A DNA stretch of 64,000 nt from Enemella dayhoffiae (GTDB taxonomy: Bacteria > Actinomycetota > Actinomycetes > Propionibacteriales > Propionibacteriaceae). Within the stretch, counting starts at the first letter, position 1; each line of letters begins with the position of its first letter. The stretch spans positions 186,001 through 250,000 of the forward strand of contig NZ_NMVQ01000023.1 in assembly GCF_002250625.1 (NCBI RefSeq), written 5' to 3'. The notes under the pieces are model-generated. The model was not told the origin of the DNA and searched no databases. It saw nothing but the letters and a program-made list of their open reading frames with translations. Shown piece by piece: positions 23,794 through 32,947 of this stretch. The translations under genes were made by a program, and so were the position numbers.

Positions 23794-23916
23794 CATCCGT
23801 CGCGGATGGCGGATGTTGTGGTCCTAGCGCTTCGCCACCCCGGCGAGGCAAAGTAAACGTGGCCGACTCGGCCTAGTCCTACAGCCTTCGGGCTCTTCTC
23901 ACGATCAACATCCGCC
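23794..23916 (+). ncRNA. Candidate structured RNA before the serine recombinase
   Basis: A closing stem GGCGGATGTTG (23808-23818) / CAACATCCGCC (23906-23916), 11 perfect pairs, encloses three hairpins: GCTTCGCC/GGCGAGGC (23829-23849, one G-U pair), GGCCGA/TCGGCC (23861-23873) and AGCC-TTCG-GGCT (23883-23894, UUCG tetraloop). Upstream, CATCCG/CGGATG (23794-23808) touches the closing stem and could compete with it. A TAAAAT box lies just before, and the recombinase ATG is 46 bases after. It could be a regulatory leader or a small RNA; I cannot match it to a known family. Confidence 0.6.
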
Positions 23917-23962
23917 GTCACACCGTCCGCGTCGGCAGGACCAGTGACTGTGGAGAAGAGCC

Positions 23963-25642
23963 ATGACGATCATCGACGCGGACCGAACCGCGATAGACAG
24001 CCTCGTATCACCAACACCGTTCCCCGGATCGTTCGCCGTCTCTTACCTGCGGGTCTCCACGAAGGAGCAGGCGGAGAAGGGCGGCCAGGCGGAGGGATTC
24101 TCGATCCCGGCGCAGCGTGAGGCGAACCAGCGCAAGGCCGACCAGCTCGGAGCGACGATCATCGAGGAGTTCGTCGATGCGGGCGAGTCGGCGCGCAAGG
24201 CCGACCGGCCCGAGCTGATGCGGATGATCCAGTACGTCGCGAAGCACAAGACGAACTACTGCATCGTCCACAAGGTCGACCGGCTGGCCCGCAACCGAGC
24301 CGACGACGTGACCATCCATCTCGCGCTCAAGGACGCTGGCGTCACGCTGGTGTCGGCCACGGAGAACATCGACGAGACCCCATCAGGGATGCTGCTGCAC
24401 GGCATCATGTCCTCGATCGCGGAGTTCTACTCCCGCAACCTCGCGACCGAGGTCGTCAAGGGCCTGTCGCAGAAGGCCGCGCAGGGCGGCACGGTGACGA
24501 AGGCACCCATCGGCTACCTCAATGTCGGTGTGCGCGACGAGTTCGGGCGGGAGGTACGCACCGTCGAGATCGACGAGGAGCGGGCGCGACTGGTCCGGTG
24601 GGCGTTCCAGGTGTTCGCCTCCGGTGACTGGACGACCAGCCAACTCCACCAAGAACTAGTGGCGCGCGGGCTCACGACAGCGGCGTCGCCGCGACGGCCA
24701 TCTCGACCCATCGGGAAGTCGTCCGTGCATCGGATGCTGACGAATCCGTACTACAAGGGCAGCGTCCGCTACCAGGGCGTCACCTACGCCGGAGCGCACG
24801 AGGCCATCGTCCCGAACGAGGTGTGGGATCAGGTGCAGACCGTGCTCGGCACGCACCGCTCGGCCGCCGACGCGACGCAAGTGCACGAGCACTACTTGAA
24901 GGGGACGGTGTTCTGCGGGCAGTGCGGTTCGCGGCTGCTGGTGTGCAACGCCAAGAGCAGTCAGGGCACGATCTACCCGTACTTCGTGTGCGCCAGCCGG
25001 CATGGTGGCAGAGGCGACTGCACCCGGCAGGCGATGCTGATCGAGCAGGTCGAACGCCTCGTCGAACGCTTCTACGCCAAGGTCCAGCTCGACCCCGAAA
25101 CGACGCAGGCGGTCTCGGCGATGCTCCATGCCAGGTTCGACGAGATGATGGCGGAAGGAGCCGCCGAACTCACTGACCTGGCGACACGAAGAACCCAACT
25201 CGAAGGCGAGCAGCACAAGCTGCTCCAAGCCCACTACGCCGGAGCCATCCCGCTCGATCTGCTCAAGAAGGAGCAGGACCGGATCACTGCGTCGCTGGAG
25301 ACCATCGAGCACCGGATCACCGCTCACCACGGCCACTACGCTGACGCGCGTGCGAACCTCGACGACTCGCTGAAACTGCTGTCGAACGCCGCCGACCTCT
25401 ACGAGCACGCCGACGACGCGAACCGCAGGCTGTGCAACCAAGCCCTGTTCAAGGCGATCTACATAGATGAGGACAACGACGTGCGCGTCGGCTACCGGAA
25501 CCCGTACGACGGGCTGAGTGTCCCCGGCCTCCACGCCGACGCCCTGAGCTGGGCCGCCGAGGCGAAGAAAATGGGCCAGGCGGGAACCGCGACCAAGGGT
25601 GGCCCCTTGGTCGCAAGTTCACACCTGACCCGTTTGGGGTGA
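23963..25642 (+). CDS. Large serine recombinase (ICE integrase)
   Basis: A 559-residue recombinase. The N-terminal resolvase domain (residues ~20-170) has the catalytic Ser in VSYLRVSTKEQ, then DAGESARKADRPELMRMI, HKVDRLARNRADD and MSSIAEFYSRNLATEVVKG. A recombinase domain follows (KAPIGYLNVG, SVHRMLTNPYYKGSVRYQG), then a zinc ribbon (VFCGQCGSRLLVC, CTRQ) and a long coiled coil (~395-480). It should integrate and excise the ICE. The last residues (VASSHLTRLG) read to the tRNA-His 3' end, suggesting that the tail was set by the integration site. GGAG is 9 bases before ATG 23963. Confidence 0.93.
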   Translation: MTIIDADRTAIDSLVSPTPFPGSFAVSYLRVSTKEQAEKGGQAEGFSIPAQREANQRKADQLGATIIEEFVDAGESARKADRPELMRMIQYVAKHKTNYCIVHKVDRLARNRADDVTIHLALKDAGVTLVSATENIDETPSGMLLHGIMSSIAEFYSRNLATEVVKGLSQKAAQGGTVTKAPIGYLNVGVRDEFGREVRTVEIDEERARLVRWAFQVFASGDWTTSQLHQELVARGLTTAASPRRPSRPIGKSSVHRMLTNPYYKGSVRYQGVTYAGAHEAIVPNEVWDQVQTVLGTHRSAADATQVHEHYLKGTVFCGQCGSRLLVCNAKSSQGTIYPYFVCASRHGGRGDCTRQAMLIEQVERLVERFYAKVQLDPETTQAVSAMLHARFDEMMAEGAAELTDLATRRTQLEGEQHKLLQAHYAGAIPLDLLKKEQDRITASLETIEHRITAHHGHYADARANLDDSLKLLSNAADLYEHADDANRRLCNQALFKAIYIDEDNDVRVGYRNPYDGLSVPGLHADALSWAAEAKKMGQAGTATKGGPLVASSHLTRLG

Positions 25643-25660
25643 GTAACGGGACTTGAACCC
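25630..25660. other. Probable ICE attachment site (att) at tRNA-His 3' end
   Basis: The tRNA 3' end and T-arm mark the switch from element to chromosome. Only one att copy is in the window, so the core cannot be defined; it should recur at the far left end of the element. Confidence 0.5.
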
Positions 25661-25711
25661 GCGGCCTCCTGGACCACAACCAGGCGCTCTGCCAGCTGAG
25701 CTATACCCACC
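25635..25711 (-). tRNA. tRNA-His (GTG)
   Basis: On the reverse strand the cloverleaf is complete: acceptor GTGGGTA/TACTCAC with the tRNA-His-specific extra G at -1 opposite C73, D-arm GCTCAGCTGGCAGAGC, anticodon stem CCTGG/CCAGG with loop TTGTGGT (anticodon GTG), T-arm CGGGTTCAAGTCCCG, encoded CCA. Its 3' end overlaps the recombinase stop by eight bases, so it is the likely attachment site of the ICE. Confidence 0.95.
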
Positions 25712-25782
25712 ATGTGCCCTGTTCGGGCGAGTGTTCATGCTACCGGTAACCAGGGCCGGTGGGAAATCGTTTCGCGGCAGGC

Positions 25783-26436
25783 TCAGCAGGGGTCCTCGGT
25801 GAGGTCGGAGCCGTCGGGCCCTGGCGTGGCCCCGGTGAGCGCCCCCTGGTGCCGGGTGGCGATCTCCTTCAACTGATCGGTGCCCGGACCCGGAGGGGCG
25901 ACGAAGAGGGCCTCCCGGTAGTAGCGCAGTTCCTCGATCGACTCCTGGATGTCGGCCAGGGCGCGGTGGTTGCCCGACTTGGCAGGGGTGTTGTAGTACA
26001 CCCGGGGGAACCACCGGCGGGCCAACTCCTTGAGGCTGGAGACGTCCACGTTGCGGTAGTGCACGTGCTGCTCCAGGGTGGGCATGTCCCGGGCCAGGAA
26101 GGCCCGGTCGGTGCCGATCGTGTTGCCCGCCAGCGGCGCCTTCCGCGGTTCGGGCACGAACTCCCGCAGGTACGCCAGCACGCGCTCCTCGGCGTCGGCC
26201 AGGGTGAGCCCCCCATCCAGCTCCGCCAGCAGACCCGAACTGGTGTGCATCTGCCGGACGAAATCACCCATCCGTTCCAACGCCTCGGCAGAGGGCTTGA
26301 TCAGCACGTCGACACCCTCGCCGAGCACGTTCAACTCGGGGTCGGTGACCAACGCCGCCACCTCGACCAGGGCGTCGCCCCCGGCCAGGTCCAGGCCCGT
26401 CATCTCGCAGTCGATCCATACCAACAGCTCATTCAC
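25783..26436 (-). CDS. orn: Oligoribonuclease
   Basis: A 217-residue DEDDh 3'-5' exonuclease that degrades 2-5-nt RNAs, including pGpG. Motifs: [12 protein letters not shown] (first Asp and Glu), [16 protein letters not shown], and the later [21 protein letters not shown] with the His/Asp pair. It is a common chromosomal gene in actinobacteria. The start is GTG 26436. The C-terminal ~20 residues ([17 protein letters not shown]) are a lineage-specific tail. Confidence 0.95.
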   Translation of the reverse strand: MNELLVWIDCEMTGLDLAGGDALVEVAALVTDPELNVLGEGVDVLIKPSAEALERMGDFVRQMHTSSGLLAELDGGLTLADAEERVLAYLREFVPEPRKAPLAGNTIGTDRAFLARDMPTLEQHVHYRNVDVSSLKELARRWFPRVYYNTPAKSGNHRALADIQESIEELRYYREALFVAPPGPGTDQLKEIATRHQGALTGATPGPDGSDLTEDPC

Positions 26437-26447
26437 GGGCCCCCACC

Positions 26448-27653
26448 CTACCGCTCGGGTGCCCGGCGCACCGTTTCCAGCGGTTGCCGGCCGCGGGGGA
26501 GCCACTTCACGAACCACCCCGCCCCGAACCAGCAGGTGGCCGCCGTGACCAGGGCCGCCGCCCACAGCGGTGCCACCGCCACCACCGCTCCGACCAGGAA
26601 CGGGCCGACCGCATTCCCGGCGTCGGAGAGCAGCCGCCACGCACCCAGGAACTGGGGTCGCCCGGCCGCCGGGGAGGCGTCGGAGCCGAGGGTCATCACG
26701 ATCCCGGCGGAGAAGCCGTTGCCGATCCCGAGCAGCACCGCGACCAGGCCGATCGTCCACGGGCCGTGGCTGAGCGGGAGCAACGCGAACCCCAGGCCCA
26801 GCAGCACCAGCGTGGGGGCGGTGGACCAGAAGCGGCCGAACCGGTCCATGATCAGTCCCGAGGGATAAAACATCGCCATGTCGGCGAACGCGGCCACCGC
26901 GAAGATCAGGCTGGTCGCCTGGGCGCTCAGCCCCGCGGCCTCGGCCCACAGCGGCAGCAGGCTGAGCCGCCCCGCCCGGCCCAGCATGATCAGTAGGGCG
27001 CCCAGGCCGAGCGTGGCCAGCACCTTGCGGTGCTCCCGGATCACCTCGATCGTGCGCGGCCGGGGCGGGGCCGGCCCCCGCACGGTCGGGCGGGGCACGT
27101 CGGGCAGCGCCAGGGTGAGCAACCCCGCCGCCAGGGACATCGCCGCCGCTGCGGCGTACGCCGAAGAGAGGCCGAACCGGCCGACCACCAGGGCCCCGAC
27201 CAGGGGACCGACGAACATCCCGACCCGCAGCGTCCCGCCCAGGGTGGACAGCGCCCGGGCGCGCTGGCGGAACGGCACGACCTCGGTCAGGTACGCCTGC
27301 CGGGCCAGCCCGAACACCGCTCCCGCCAGCCCGGCCACGAACACCGCCGCGGCGAGGACGATCAGATGACCGGCCCGCCAGGCGGCCAGCATGGCGGCGG
27401 CCTCGAGGACGGCCGCGCCGACCAGGGCCCGCTTCTCGCCGATCCGCGCCGCGATCGAGCCGGCTGGCAGGTCCCCGACGAGTTGGCCGAATCCGTGCAG
27501 TCCGACCACCAGCGCGGCCATCCCGACGCTGGCGCCCATCTCCCGGGCCGACAGTGCGACCAGCGGGAGCATCGCTCCCCAGCCGATCGAGACCAGCAGG
27601 GTGGGGGCGTACGCCGCCAGCGCCACCTTCCGCCACTCGATCGTCTCCGCCAC
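26448..27653 (-). CDS. Major facilitator superfamily permease
   Basis: A 401-residue integral membrane protein with about 12 helices. The MFS loop signature appears as [18 protein letters not shown] between helices 2 and 3, and a second-half counterpart is [15 protein letters not shown]. The substrate cannot be told; the set resembles sugar or drug efflux types. GTG 27653 is the annotated start, but the GGGAGG is right against it, so the true start could differ or the gene may be leaderless. It lies 11 bases upstream of orn on the same strand and may be co-transcribed. Confidence 0.88.
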   Translation of the reverse strand: MAETIEWRKVALAAYAPTLLVSIGWGAMLPLVALSAREMGASVGMAALVVGLHGFGQLVGDLPAGSIAARIGEKRALVGAAVLEAAAMLAAWRAGHLIVLAAAVFVAGLAGAVFGLARQAYLTEVVPFRQRARALSTLGGTLRVGMFVGPLVGALVVGRFGLSSAYAAAAAMSLAAGLLTLALPDVPRPTVRGPAPPRPRTIEVIREHRKVLATLGLGALLIMLGRAGRLSLLPLWAEAAGLSAQATSLIFAVAAFADMAMFYPSGLIMDRFGRFWSTAPTLVLLGLGFALLPLSHGPWTIGLVAVLLGIGNGFSAGIVMTLGSDASPAAGRPQFLGAWRLLSDAGNAVGPFLVGAVVAVAPLWAAALVTAATCWFGAGWFVKWLPRGRQPLETVRRAPER

Positions 27654-27728
27654 CCTCCCACGCTATCCCCACCGATGACGCGGGCAACCGGCTGACCACG
27701 TACCGACCGTTAGACTGTTCGCTGCCCG

Positions 27729-27804
27729 GCCCCGATAGCTCAGCGGATAGAGCAGCAGCCTTCTAATCTGACGGTCGTAGGTTCGATTCCTACTCGGGGC
27801 GCCA
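27729..27804 (+). tRNA. tRNA-Arg (TCT)
   Basis: Acceptor GCCCCGA/TCGGGGC, D-arm GCTCAGCGGATAGAGC, anticodon loop CTTCTAA (anticodon TCT) and T-arm GTAGGTTCGATTCCTAC are present, with encoded CCA. The anticodon stem (GCAGC/TCTGA) has only three good pairs, which is weaker than usual. A TAGACT box lies at 27711-27716. Confidence 0.9.
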
Positions 27805-27837
27805 GACCCAGCCCGTCACCCCGGTACGCTGGGCGCC

Positions 27838-29292
27838 ATGCATCTCGCCGCCGCCAACGAGCCTGACCTGAGCGACCCGCGGCTCCGCTCGGGGCTGCGG
27901 CGCAACGGGTTGCCCGTTCCGGGTCGGCCGGAGGATCCCTGGATCAAGCGGTTCCTCACCTCACCGATGACCTGGCTGATCTTCGCAGCGCTGGTGATCG
28001 AGGCGATCTGCATCGTCCGGATGTGGTTCGAGCTGGTCCCCGACAAGAAGGTGCCGGGTGGGTCGGTGGTCGGGATCGGCGAGGACACGGTTTGGCTCAC
28101 GCTGCCGTATGCCCTGATCACGGTGATTCCGCTGACGCTGCTCTTCCTGTGGGCGGATCGTTTCCGCCCGCAGCGATTCTGGGTCTGGTTGGTCACCTTC
28201 GGCTGGGGCGCCTGCGTCGCCACCTACCTCTCCCTGCACGTGAACACCTGGGCCGCCGCCCACCTCTCGGTCGCCGGGGACGGGGATCCGGCCACCGCGC
28301 CCCGGGCCGCTGTGTTCGTGGCACCCTTCGTGGAGGAGGCGACCAAGGCGACGATCCTGTTCTTCCTCGCCATCGCCATGCGCTATCGCTGGGTGAGCAC
28401 CCTGTCCGGGATCACCCTGGCCGGGCTCTCCGCCTCGGCCTTCGCCTTCACCGAGAACATCATCTACTACACCAGGTCGGTCCGGCTCGCCTACAAGTAC
28501 GGGGTGGACGAGTCCCTGCTGTTGCAGTCCACCTTCTTCCAGCGGGGTGTGCTCACCTTCTTCGGTCACCCGTTGTTCACCGCCATGACCGGGATCGGGC
28601 TGGCGATCGCGCTGCGCACCCGGAGCAAGCTGGTCCGGGTGCTGGCACCGGTGACCGGCTTCCTGGCCGCCGCCCTGCTGCACATGCTGTTCAACGGGGT
28701 CGCCTCGGCGGGACTGCCGGAGCAGGCCCTGTTGATCCCGCTGTTGTTCGTGGCGTACCCGATGGTGATCACGCTGATCGTCTTCACCGTGCGCCAGTTC
28801 CTCGCCCAGCGCCGACTGATCGGCGCGCGGCTGGCCGACTACGAGCGGATGGGCTGGCTCAACGACACTGACGTCGAGTACGCCCCCCGCCCGCTGACCC
28901 GGATCCGCGTGCTGTGGCAGGCCCTGTGGGGCGGACGGTTGCTGAGCACGTGGATGATGCAACGGGCGCTGACCGAGCTGGCGTACCTGCGCGACTCCAT
29001 CGCCCGGGGACTGGTCGACGACGCGGGTCTGGTCCGCGAGAAGCAACTGCTCTTTCGGATCCGGGGGTTGCGGGAGCGCGCGATCGTGGCGCCGCTGCCG
29101 CGCACCGTCTACCCGTGGCAGCGCCGGCGCCGGAAGGCCCAGCTGTGGTCGGCGCCCAGCTATCCCGGACCGGCCGGCCTCGGCGGCAATTACCCGGCGT
29201 CGGTACCGGCCGCCCCTGGCGGTGTACCGCTAGGATCGCGAGCGACCCAGTATTCGGCGGTTGATCCACGCTGGAAGCCGCCGGCCCCCTAG
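27838..29292 (+). CDS. PrsW-family intramembrane metalloprotease
   Basis: A 484-residue membrane protein with about eight helices between residues 40 and 330. The PrsW motifs are PFVEEATKATILF (the EE motif), FAFTENIIYY and GHPLFTAMTG (His), followed by HMLFNG. PrsW proteases cut membrane proteins such as anti-sigma factors; the substrate here is unknown. The C-terminal 150 residues are cytoplasmic, helical, then Pro/Gly rich. The ATG lies about 12 bases after a TACGCT box, so the mRNA may be nearly leaderless. It ends 8 bases before the first dynamin-like gene. Confidence 0.85.
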   Translation: MHLAAANEPDLSDPRLRSGLRRNGLPVPGRPEDPWIKRFLTSPMTWLIFAALVIEAICIVRMWFELVPDKKVPGGSVVGIGEDTVWLTLPYALITVIPLTLLFLWADRFRPQRFWVWLVTFGWGACVATYLSLHVNTWAAAHLSVAGDGDPATAPRAAVFVAPFVEEATKATILFFLAIAMRYRWVSTLSGITLAGLSASAFAFTENIIYYTRSVRLAYKYGVDESLLLQSTFFQRGVLTFFGHPLFTAMTGIGLAIALRTRSKLVRVLAPVTGFLAAALLHMLFNGVASAGLPEQALLIPLLFVAYPMVITLIVFTVRQFLAQRRLIGARLADYERMGWLNDTDVEYAPRPLTRIRVLWQALWGGRLLSTWMMQRALTELAYLRDSIARGLVDDAGLVREKQLLFRIRGLRERAIVAPLPRTVYPWQRRRRKAQLWSAPSYPGPAGLGGNYPASVPAAPGGVPLGSRATQYSAVDPRWKPPAP

Positions 29293-29300
29293 GAGGCCCG

Positions 29301-31217
29301 ATGGCGAGCGACCGGCTGCAGGAATCCCTGAACCGGTTGCGCGACGTGGTCGCTGGGGTGGAGCTGCCGCTGGGCCTGCCCTCATCGGGAGCCCAGCAGC
29401 GGACGGCCCGCGAGATGGCCGACCAGCTCGACGACTACATCCTGCCGCGTCTGGCCACCTTGGACGCGCCGTTGTTGGCGGTGGTCGGCGGGTCCACCGG
29501 GGCGGGCAAATCGACCCTGGTCAACTCCCTGATCGGCCGCGTGGTGACCCGTCCGGGGGTGATCCGGCCGACCACCAAGGCGCCGGTGCTGATCCACCAT
29601 CCGCGGGATGCGCACTGGTTCGACGACGACCGGATCCTGCCCGGGCTGGCACGGACCACCGCCCAGTCCGACGATCAGCGTGAGCTGCAGTTGGTCGCCG
29701 ATGACACGATCCCACCGGGTCTGGCGATCCTGGACGCGCCCGATGTCGACTCGGTGGTCGAGGAGAACCGGCGACTGGCCGCCCAGTTGCTGGCGGCGGC
29801 CGACCTGTGGCTCTTCGTCACCTCCGCCGCCCGGTACGCCGATGCGGTGCCCTGGGAGTTCCTGCTGCAGGCCGCGGAGCGCTCGGCCGCCGTGGCCGTG
29901 GTACTGGACCGGGTGCCCCCGGCCGCGATGGACGACATCCCGACCCACCTCGGCACCATGATGACCCAGCGCGGTCTCGGCGACTCACCGTTGTTCGCGG
30001 TTCCCGAGACCCGCACCGATGCCGAAGGTCTGCTGCCGGACTCCGCGGTCTCGCCGATCCGCAGCTGGCTGGCGACCCTGGCGCACGATGCGACCAGCCG
30101 GCAGGAGGTCGTCCACCAGACCCTGGACGGCGCGATCGGGTCGCTGCTGGCCCGCGGGCCGGACCTGGTCTCGGCGCTGGAGGACCAGGACCGGGTGCTG
30201 GCCCAGCTGCGCGAGGACGCGGACAAGGCGTACGCCGAAGGGGTCCGGGCCGTGTCGGTGCAGACCGCCGACGGCACCCTGCTGCGCGGTGAGGTGCTCA
30301 CCCGCTGGCACGACTTCATCGGCACCGGGGAACTGTTCCGAGCCCTCGATCAGAAGGTCGGCTGGCTACGGGACAAGGTCGTCAACGCGCTCCGCGGCCG
30401 CCCGGCCGCCTCCGACAAGGTGCAGGTCGCCGTCGAGTCCGGCCTCGAGGCGCTGTTGCGCGAGGAGGGGGACGCGGCGGCCGAACGGGCCGAGGCCGCC
30501 TGGGCCGCCAACCCGGCGGGACGGACGCTGCTCAAGGCCAGCCGCGAGGACCTGTCGCGATCCTCCCGCGACTACGCCGGCGACGCGGCCCGCACCGTCC
30601 GCGACTGGCAGGGTGCGGTGCTCGACCTGGTGGCCGATGAGGGGATGGGAAAACGTTCCCAGGCACGGTTCCTGGCCTTCGGGGTGAACACCATCGGTCT
30701 CGCGCTGATGATCGTCGTCTTCGCGCACACCGGTGGGTTGACCGGAGCGGAGATCGGCGTGGCCGGCGGCACTGCGGCGCTGGCCCAGCGGGTGCTCGAG
30801 GCGGTCTTCGGTGACGACGCGGTACGCCGCCTGGCCGAGCGGGCCAAGGAGGATTTGGACGCCCGCGTGTCCGCCCTGCTCGCGCACGAGCTGGAGCGGT
30901 ACCACCACCTGCTCGATGGCATCAGCTCCAGCGAGGACTCGGCGGCCCGGCTCCGTAGCGCCCTTGCGGACGTCCGGGCGGCCCGCGACGGCGCACCGCT
31001 GCCCGCCGAGGCGATCACCGCCGCCGAGACCGCGGAGCTGACCACCGGCGAACCCGGGCGATCGGACACGAACACCGAGCTGCCGGGGGCTCGCCGCCTG
31101 GAGCTCGAGGACGGTGGGGAGGTCGCCGCCCGTGCGATCGACACCCGGTATGCCGATCCCGCCGCGGACGTGGTGGACGCCGAGATCGTCGAGGAGCGTC
31201 CCGATGGCCCGCGCTGA
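29301..31217 (+). CDS. Dynamin-like GTPase, first of a pair
   Basis: A 638-residue protein. The G1/P-loop is GGSTGAGKSTLVNSLIG (residues ~63-79), followed by a conserved switch-type Thr region (GVIRPTTKAPVL), G3-like ILDAPDVDSV, and a G4-like VVLDRVPP that lacks the usual NKxD. A long helical middle follows, one or two membrane segments occur around residues 452-500 (FLAFGVNTIGLALMIVVFA), then a helical bundle and an acidic tail. Bacterial dynamins remodel membranes in division or stress; the exact role here is unknown. It overlaps the next GTPase by 14 bases. Confidence 0.8.
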   Translation: MASDRLQESLNRLRDVVAGVELPLGLPSSGAQQRTAREMADQLDDYILPRLATLDAPLLAVVGGSTGAGKSTLVNSLIGRVVTRPGVIRPTTKAPVLIHHPRDAHWFDDDRILPGLARTTAQSDDQRELQLVADDTIPPGLAILDAPDVDSVVEENRRLAAQLLAAADLWLFVTSAARYADAVPWEFLLQAAERSAAVAVVLDRVPPAAMDDIPTHLGTMMTQRGLGDSPLFAVPETRTDAEGLLPDSAVSPIRSWLATLAHDATSRQEVVHQTLDGAIGSLLARGPDLVSALEDQDRVLAQLREDADKAYAEGVRAVSVQTADGTLLRGEVLTRWHDFIGTGELFRALDQKVGWLRDKVVNALRGRPAASDKVQVAVESGLEALLREEGDAAAERAEAAWAANPAGRTLLKASREDLSRSSRDYAGDAARTVRDWQGAVLDLVADEGMGKRSQARFLAFGVNTIGLALMIVVFAHTGGLTGAEIGVAGGTAALAQRVLEAVFGDDAVRRLAERAKEDLDARVSALLAHELERYHHLLDGISSSEDSAARLRSALADVRAARDGAPLPAEAITAAETAELTTGEPGRSDTNTELPGARRLELEDGGEVAARAIDTRYADPAADVVDAEIVEERPDGPR

Positions 31218-32946
31218 GGATCTCGGCGGTCGACTCCGCGCGTTGCGTGAAGCCGCCGAGGGGGCGCGCGGACGCGTCGACGACGCCGTGGTTGAGCGGG
31301 CCGAGACCGTCGTCAACCGGGCCGGACGCCGGCTGGAGCTGGCCGGGGACAGCACGGTGATCGCCCTGGGTGGGGCCACCGGATCCGGCAAGTCGTCCAC
31401 GTTCAACGCGCTGTCCGGGACCGAGTTGGCCGTGGCCGGCGTACGCCGACCCACCACCTCCAAGGCGATGGCGGCCACCTTCGGAGACACCGCCGCCGAG
31501 GACCTCCTCGACTGGCTGGACATCCGCACCCGCCACCACGTGCCGAACCCCACGGCGGCGGCCGCGGACATCGAAGCCGCGGGGGCGGCCCAGCTCGAAC
31601 CCGACCGGTCACGTACCCGAATGCCCAGCGTGACCCAGCACCTGCCGAAGCTGCCGACGCTGCGGCGCCGCGAGGCCGGGCCGGCCAACTTCGACGGCCT
31701 GGTGCTGATCGACCTGCCCGATCACGACTCGACCGAGGTGGCGCACCGCCAGGAGGTGGACCGCCTCGTCGAGCTCGTCGACATGCTGATCTGGGTCGTC
31801 GACCCGCAGAAGTATGCCGACGCTGCCCTGCACGACGGCTATCTCAAACCGCTGGCCCGCTACGCACCGGTGATGCTGGTGGTGCTGAACCAGATCGACC
31901 GGCTGGACGAGGCCGAACGCAAGCGGTGCGTGAGCGACCTGCGCCGCCTGCTCGACTCCGAGGGCCTCCAGCAGACCCAGATCGCCGCGATCAGCGCCAG
32001 CACCGGCGAAGGCGTGGCCGAGCTGCAACAGCTGATCCGCAGCCGGGTCGCCGACAAGCAGGCGTCCACCGGGCGGATCTCGGCCGACGTCGACGGCGCC
32101 GCCGAGGCGCTGGCCGCCGAGTCGGGGACCGCGCCCGTCGGCCACGTCACCAAGGGTGCGGCCCGGCGCCTGGACCAGGCCATGGCCGCCGCCGCCGGGG
32201 TCGAGGTGGTGGCCGAGGCGGTCGGCGGTGCCTGGCGGCATCGGGGCGGGCTCGCCACCGGCTGGCCGGTGCTGGCCTGGCTCGCCCGATTCCGGCCGGA
32301 CCCGTTGCGCCGGCTCCACCTCGACCGTTGGGGGGCGGGCAAGCGGGGCGAGGAGATCGACCCGGCCCGGGTGTCGCGGACCTCACTGCCTGCGACGACC
32401 TCGGTGCAACAGGCCCGAGTCGACTCCGCCGTGCGCGACCTGGCCGACGCTGCAGCCGACGGCCTGTCCCGGGGCTGGGTGGCGGCCGTTCGGGCGGCCG
32501 CGCGAGGGCAGCAGGAGCGGGTCAGCGATCAGCTCGATCGGGCGGTGGCCACCACCGACCTGGAGCTGGACCGCAACCGCGGCTGGTGGAAGGTGGTGAC
32601 CGTCCTCCAGTGGATCCTGGTGGCCGCCGTGGTCGCCGGATTGGCCTGGCTCGGGGTCGCCTTCCTGATGCTCTATCTGCAACTGCCCCCGCTCCCCGAG
32701 GTGCGCTGGTGGGGGATCCCCGCCCCGACCGTGCTGCTGGTCGGCGGCGTCGGGCTCGGCCTGCTCGTGGCGGCCCTGGCCCGGATCGGGGTCGAGGTCG
32801 GTGCCAGACGCAAGCAACGGCGGGCGCGGGCCGCCCTGCTGGCTTCCATCTCCGGCGTCACCCGGCGACTTGTGATCGATCCGGTGAACGAGGAGCTGGA
32901 CCGCTACGAGGGGGTCCGCTCGGGGCTCGAACGCGCCCGCCGCTGA
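31204..32946 (+). CDS. Dynamin-like GTPase, second of a pair
   Basis: A 580-residue GTPase. G1 is GGATGSGKSSTFNALSG (residues ~53-69), with VRRPTTSKAM as the Thr switch, G3 VLIDLPDHDS, G4 VLNQID and G5-like AISASTGEG, so all GTPase boxes are intact. Two membrane helices lie at about 462-490 and 505-530 (VLQWILVAAVVAGLAWLGVAFLM, VLLVGGVGLGLLVAAL). It resembles YfjP-type membrane GTPases and the paired DynA/DynB arrangement in Streptomyces. ATG 31204 lies inside the end of the first gene, so translation is coupled and a hetero-oligomer is likely. Confidence 0.85.
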   Translation: MARAEDLGGRLRALREAAEGARGRVDDAVVERAETVVNRAGRRLELAGDSTVIALGGATGSGKSSTFNALSGTELAVAGVRRPTTSKAMAATFGDTAAEDLLDWLDIRTRHHVPNPTAAAADIEAAGAAQLEPDRSRTRMPSVTQHLPKLPTLRRREAGPANFDGLVLIDLPDHDSTEVAHRQEVDRLVELVDMLIWVVDPQKYADAALHDGYLKPLARYAPVMLVVLNQIDRLDEAERKRCVSDLRRLLDSEGLQQTQIAAISASTGEGVAELQQLIRSRVADKQASTGRISADVDGAAEALAAESGTAPVGHVTKGAARRLDQAMAAAAGVEVVAEAVGGAWRHRGGLATGWPVLAWLARFRPDPLRRLHLDRWGAGKRGEEIDPARVSRTSLPATTSVQQARVDSAVRDLADAAADGLSRGWVAAVRAAARGQQERVSDQLDRAVATTDLELDRNRGWWKVVTVLQWILVAAVVAGLAWLGVAFLMLYLQLPPLPEVRWWGIPAPTVLLVGGVGLGLLVAALARIGVEVGARRKQRRARAALLASISGVTRRLVIDPVNEELDRYEGVRSGLERARR

Positions 32947-32947
32947 C

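Larger units (their letters stand above)
1..25642. mobile_element. Integrative and conjugative element (right part)
   Basis: The block holds a primase fragment, ParB-like protein, cell-wall hydrolase, pilin-like proteins, VirB6-, VirB4- and VirD4-like proteins, SSB and a large serine recombinase, in the overlapping tight operon style of actinobacterial ICEs. It ends where the recombinase stop codon overlaps the 3' end of tRNA-His on the other strand, and typical chromosomal genes (orn onward) follow. The left end is outside the window. No relaxase gene is visible here; it may lie further left. The right boundary at the tRNA is inferred from gene content and the antisense overlap, since the second att copy cannot be seen. 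Confidence 0.85.

Noticed and set aside
27729-27804. Doubt whether the tRNA-Arg (TCT) is functional because of its weak anticodon stem
   Set aside because: All other arms, the loop and CCA are intact, and a promoter-like box precedes it. Only the anticodon stem is poor, so I keep it as a tRNA gene.
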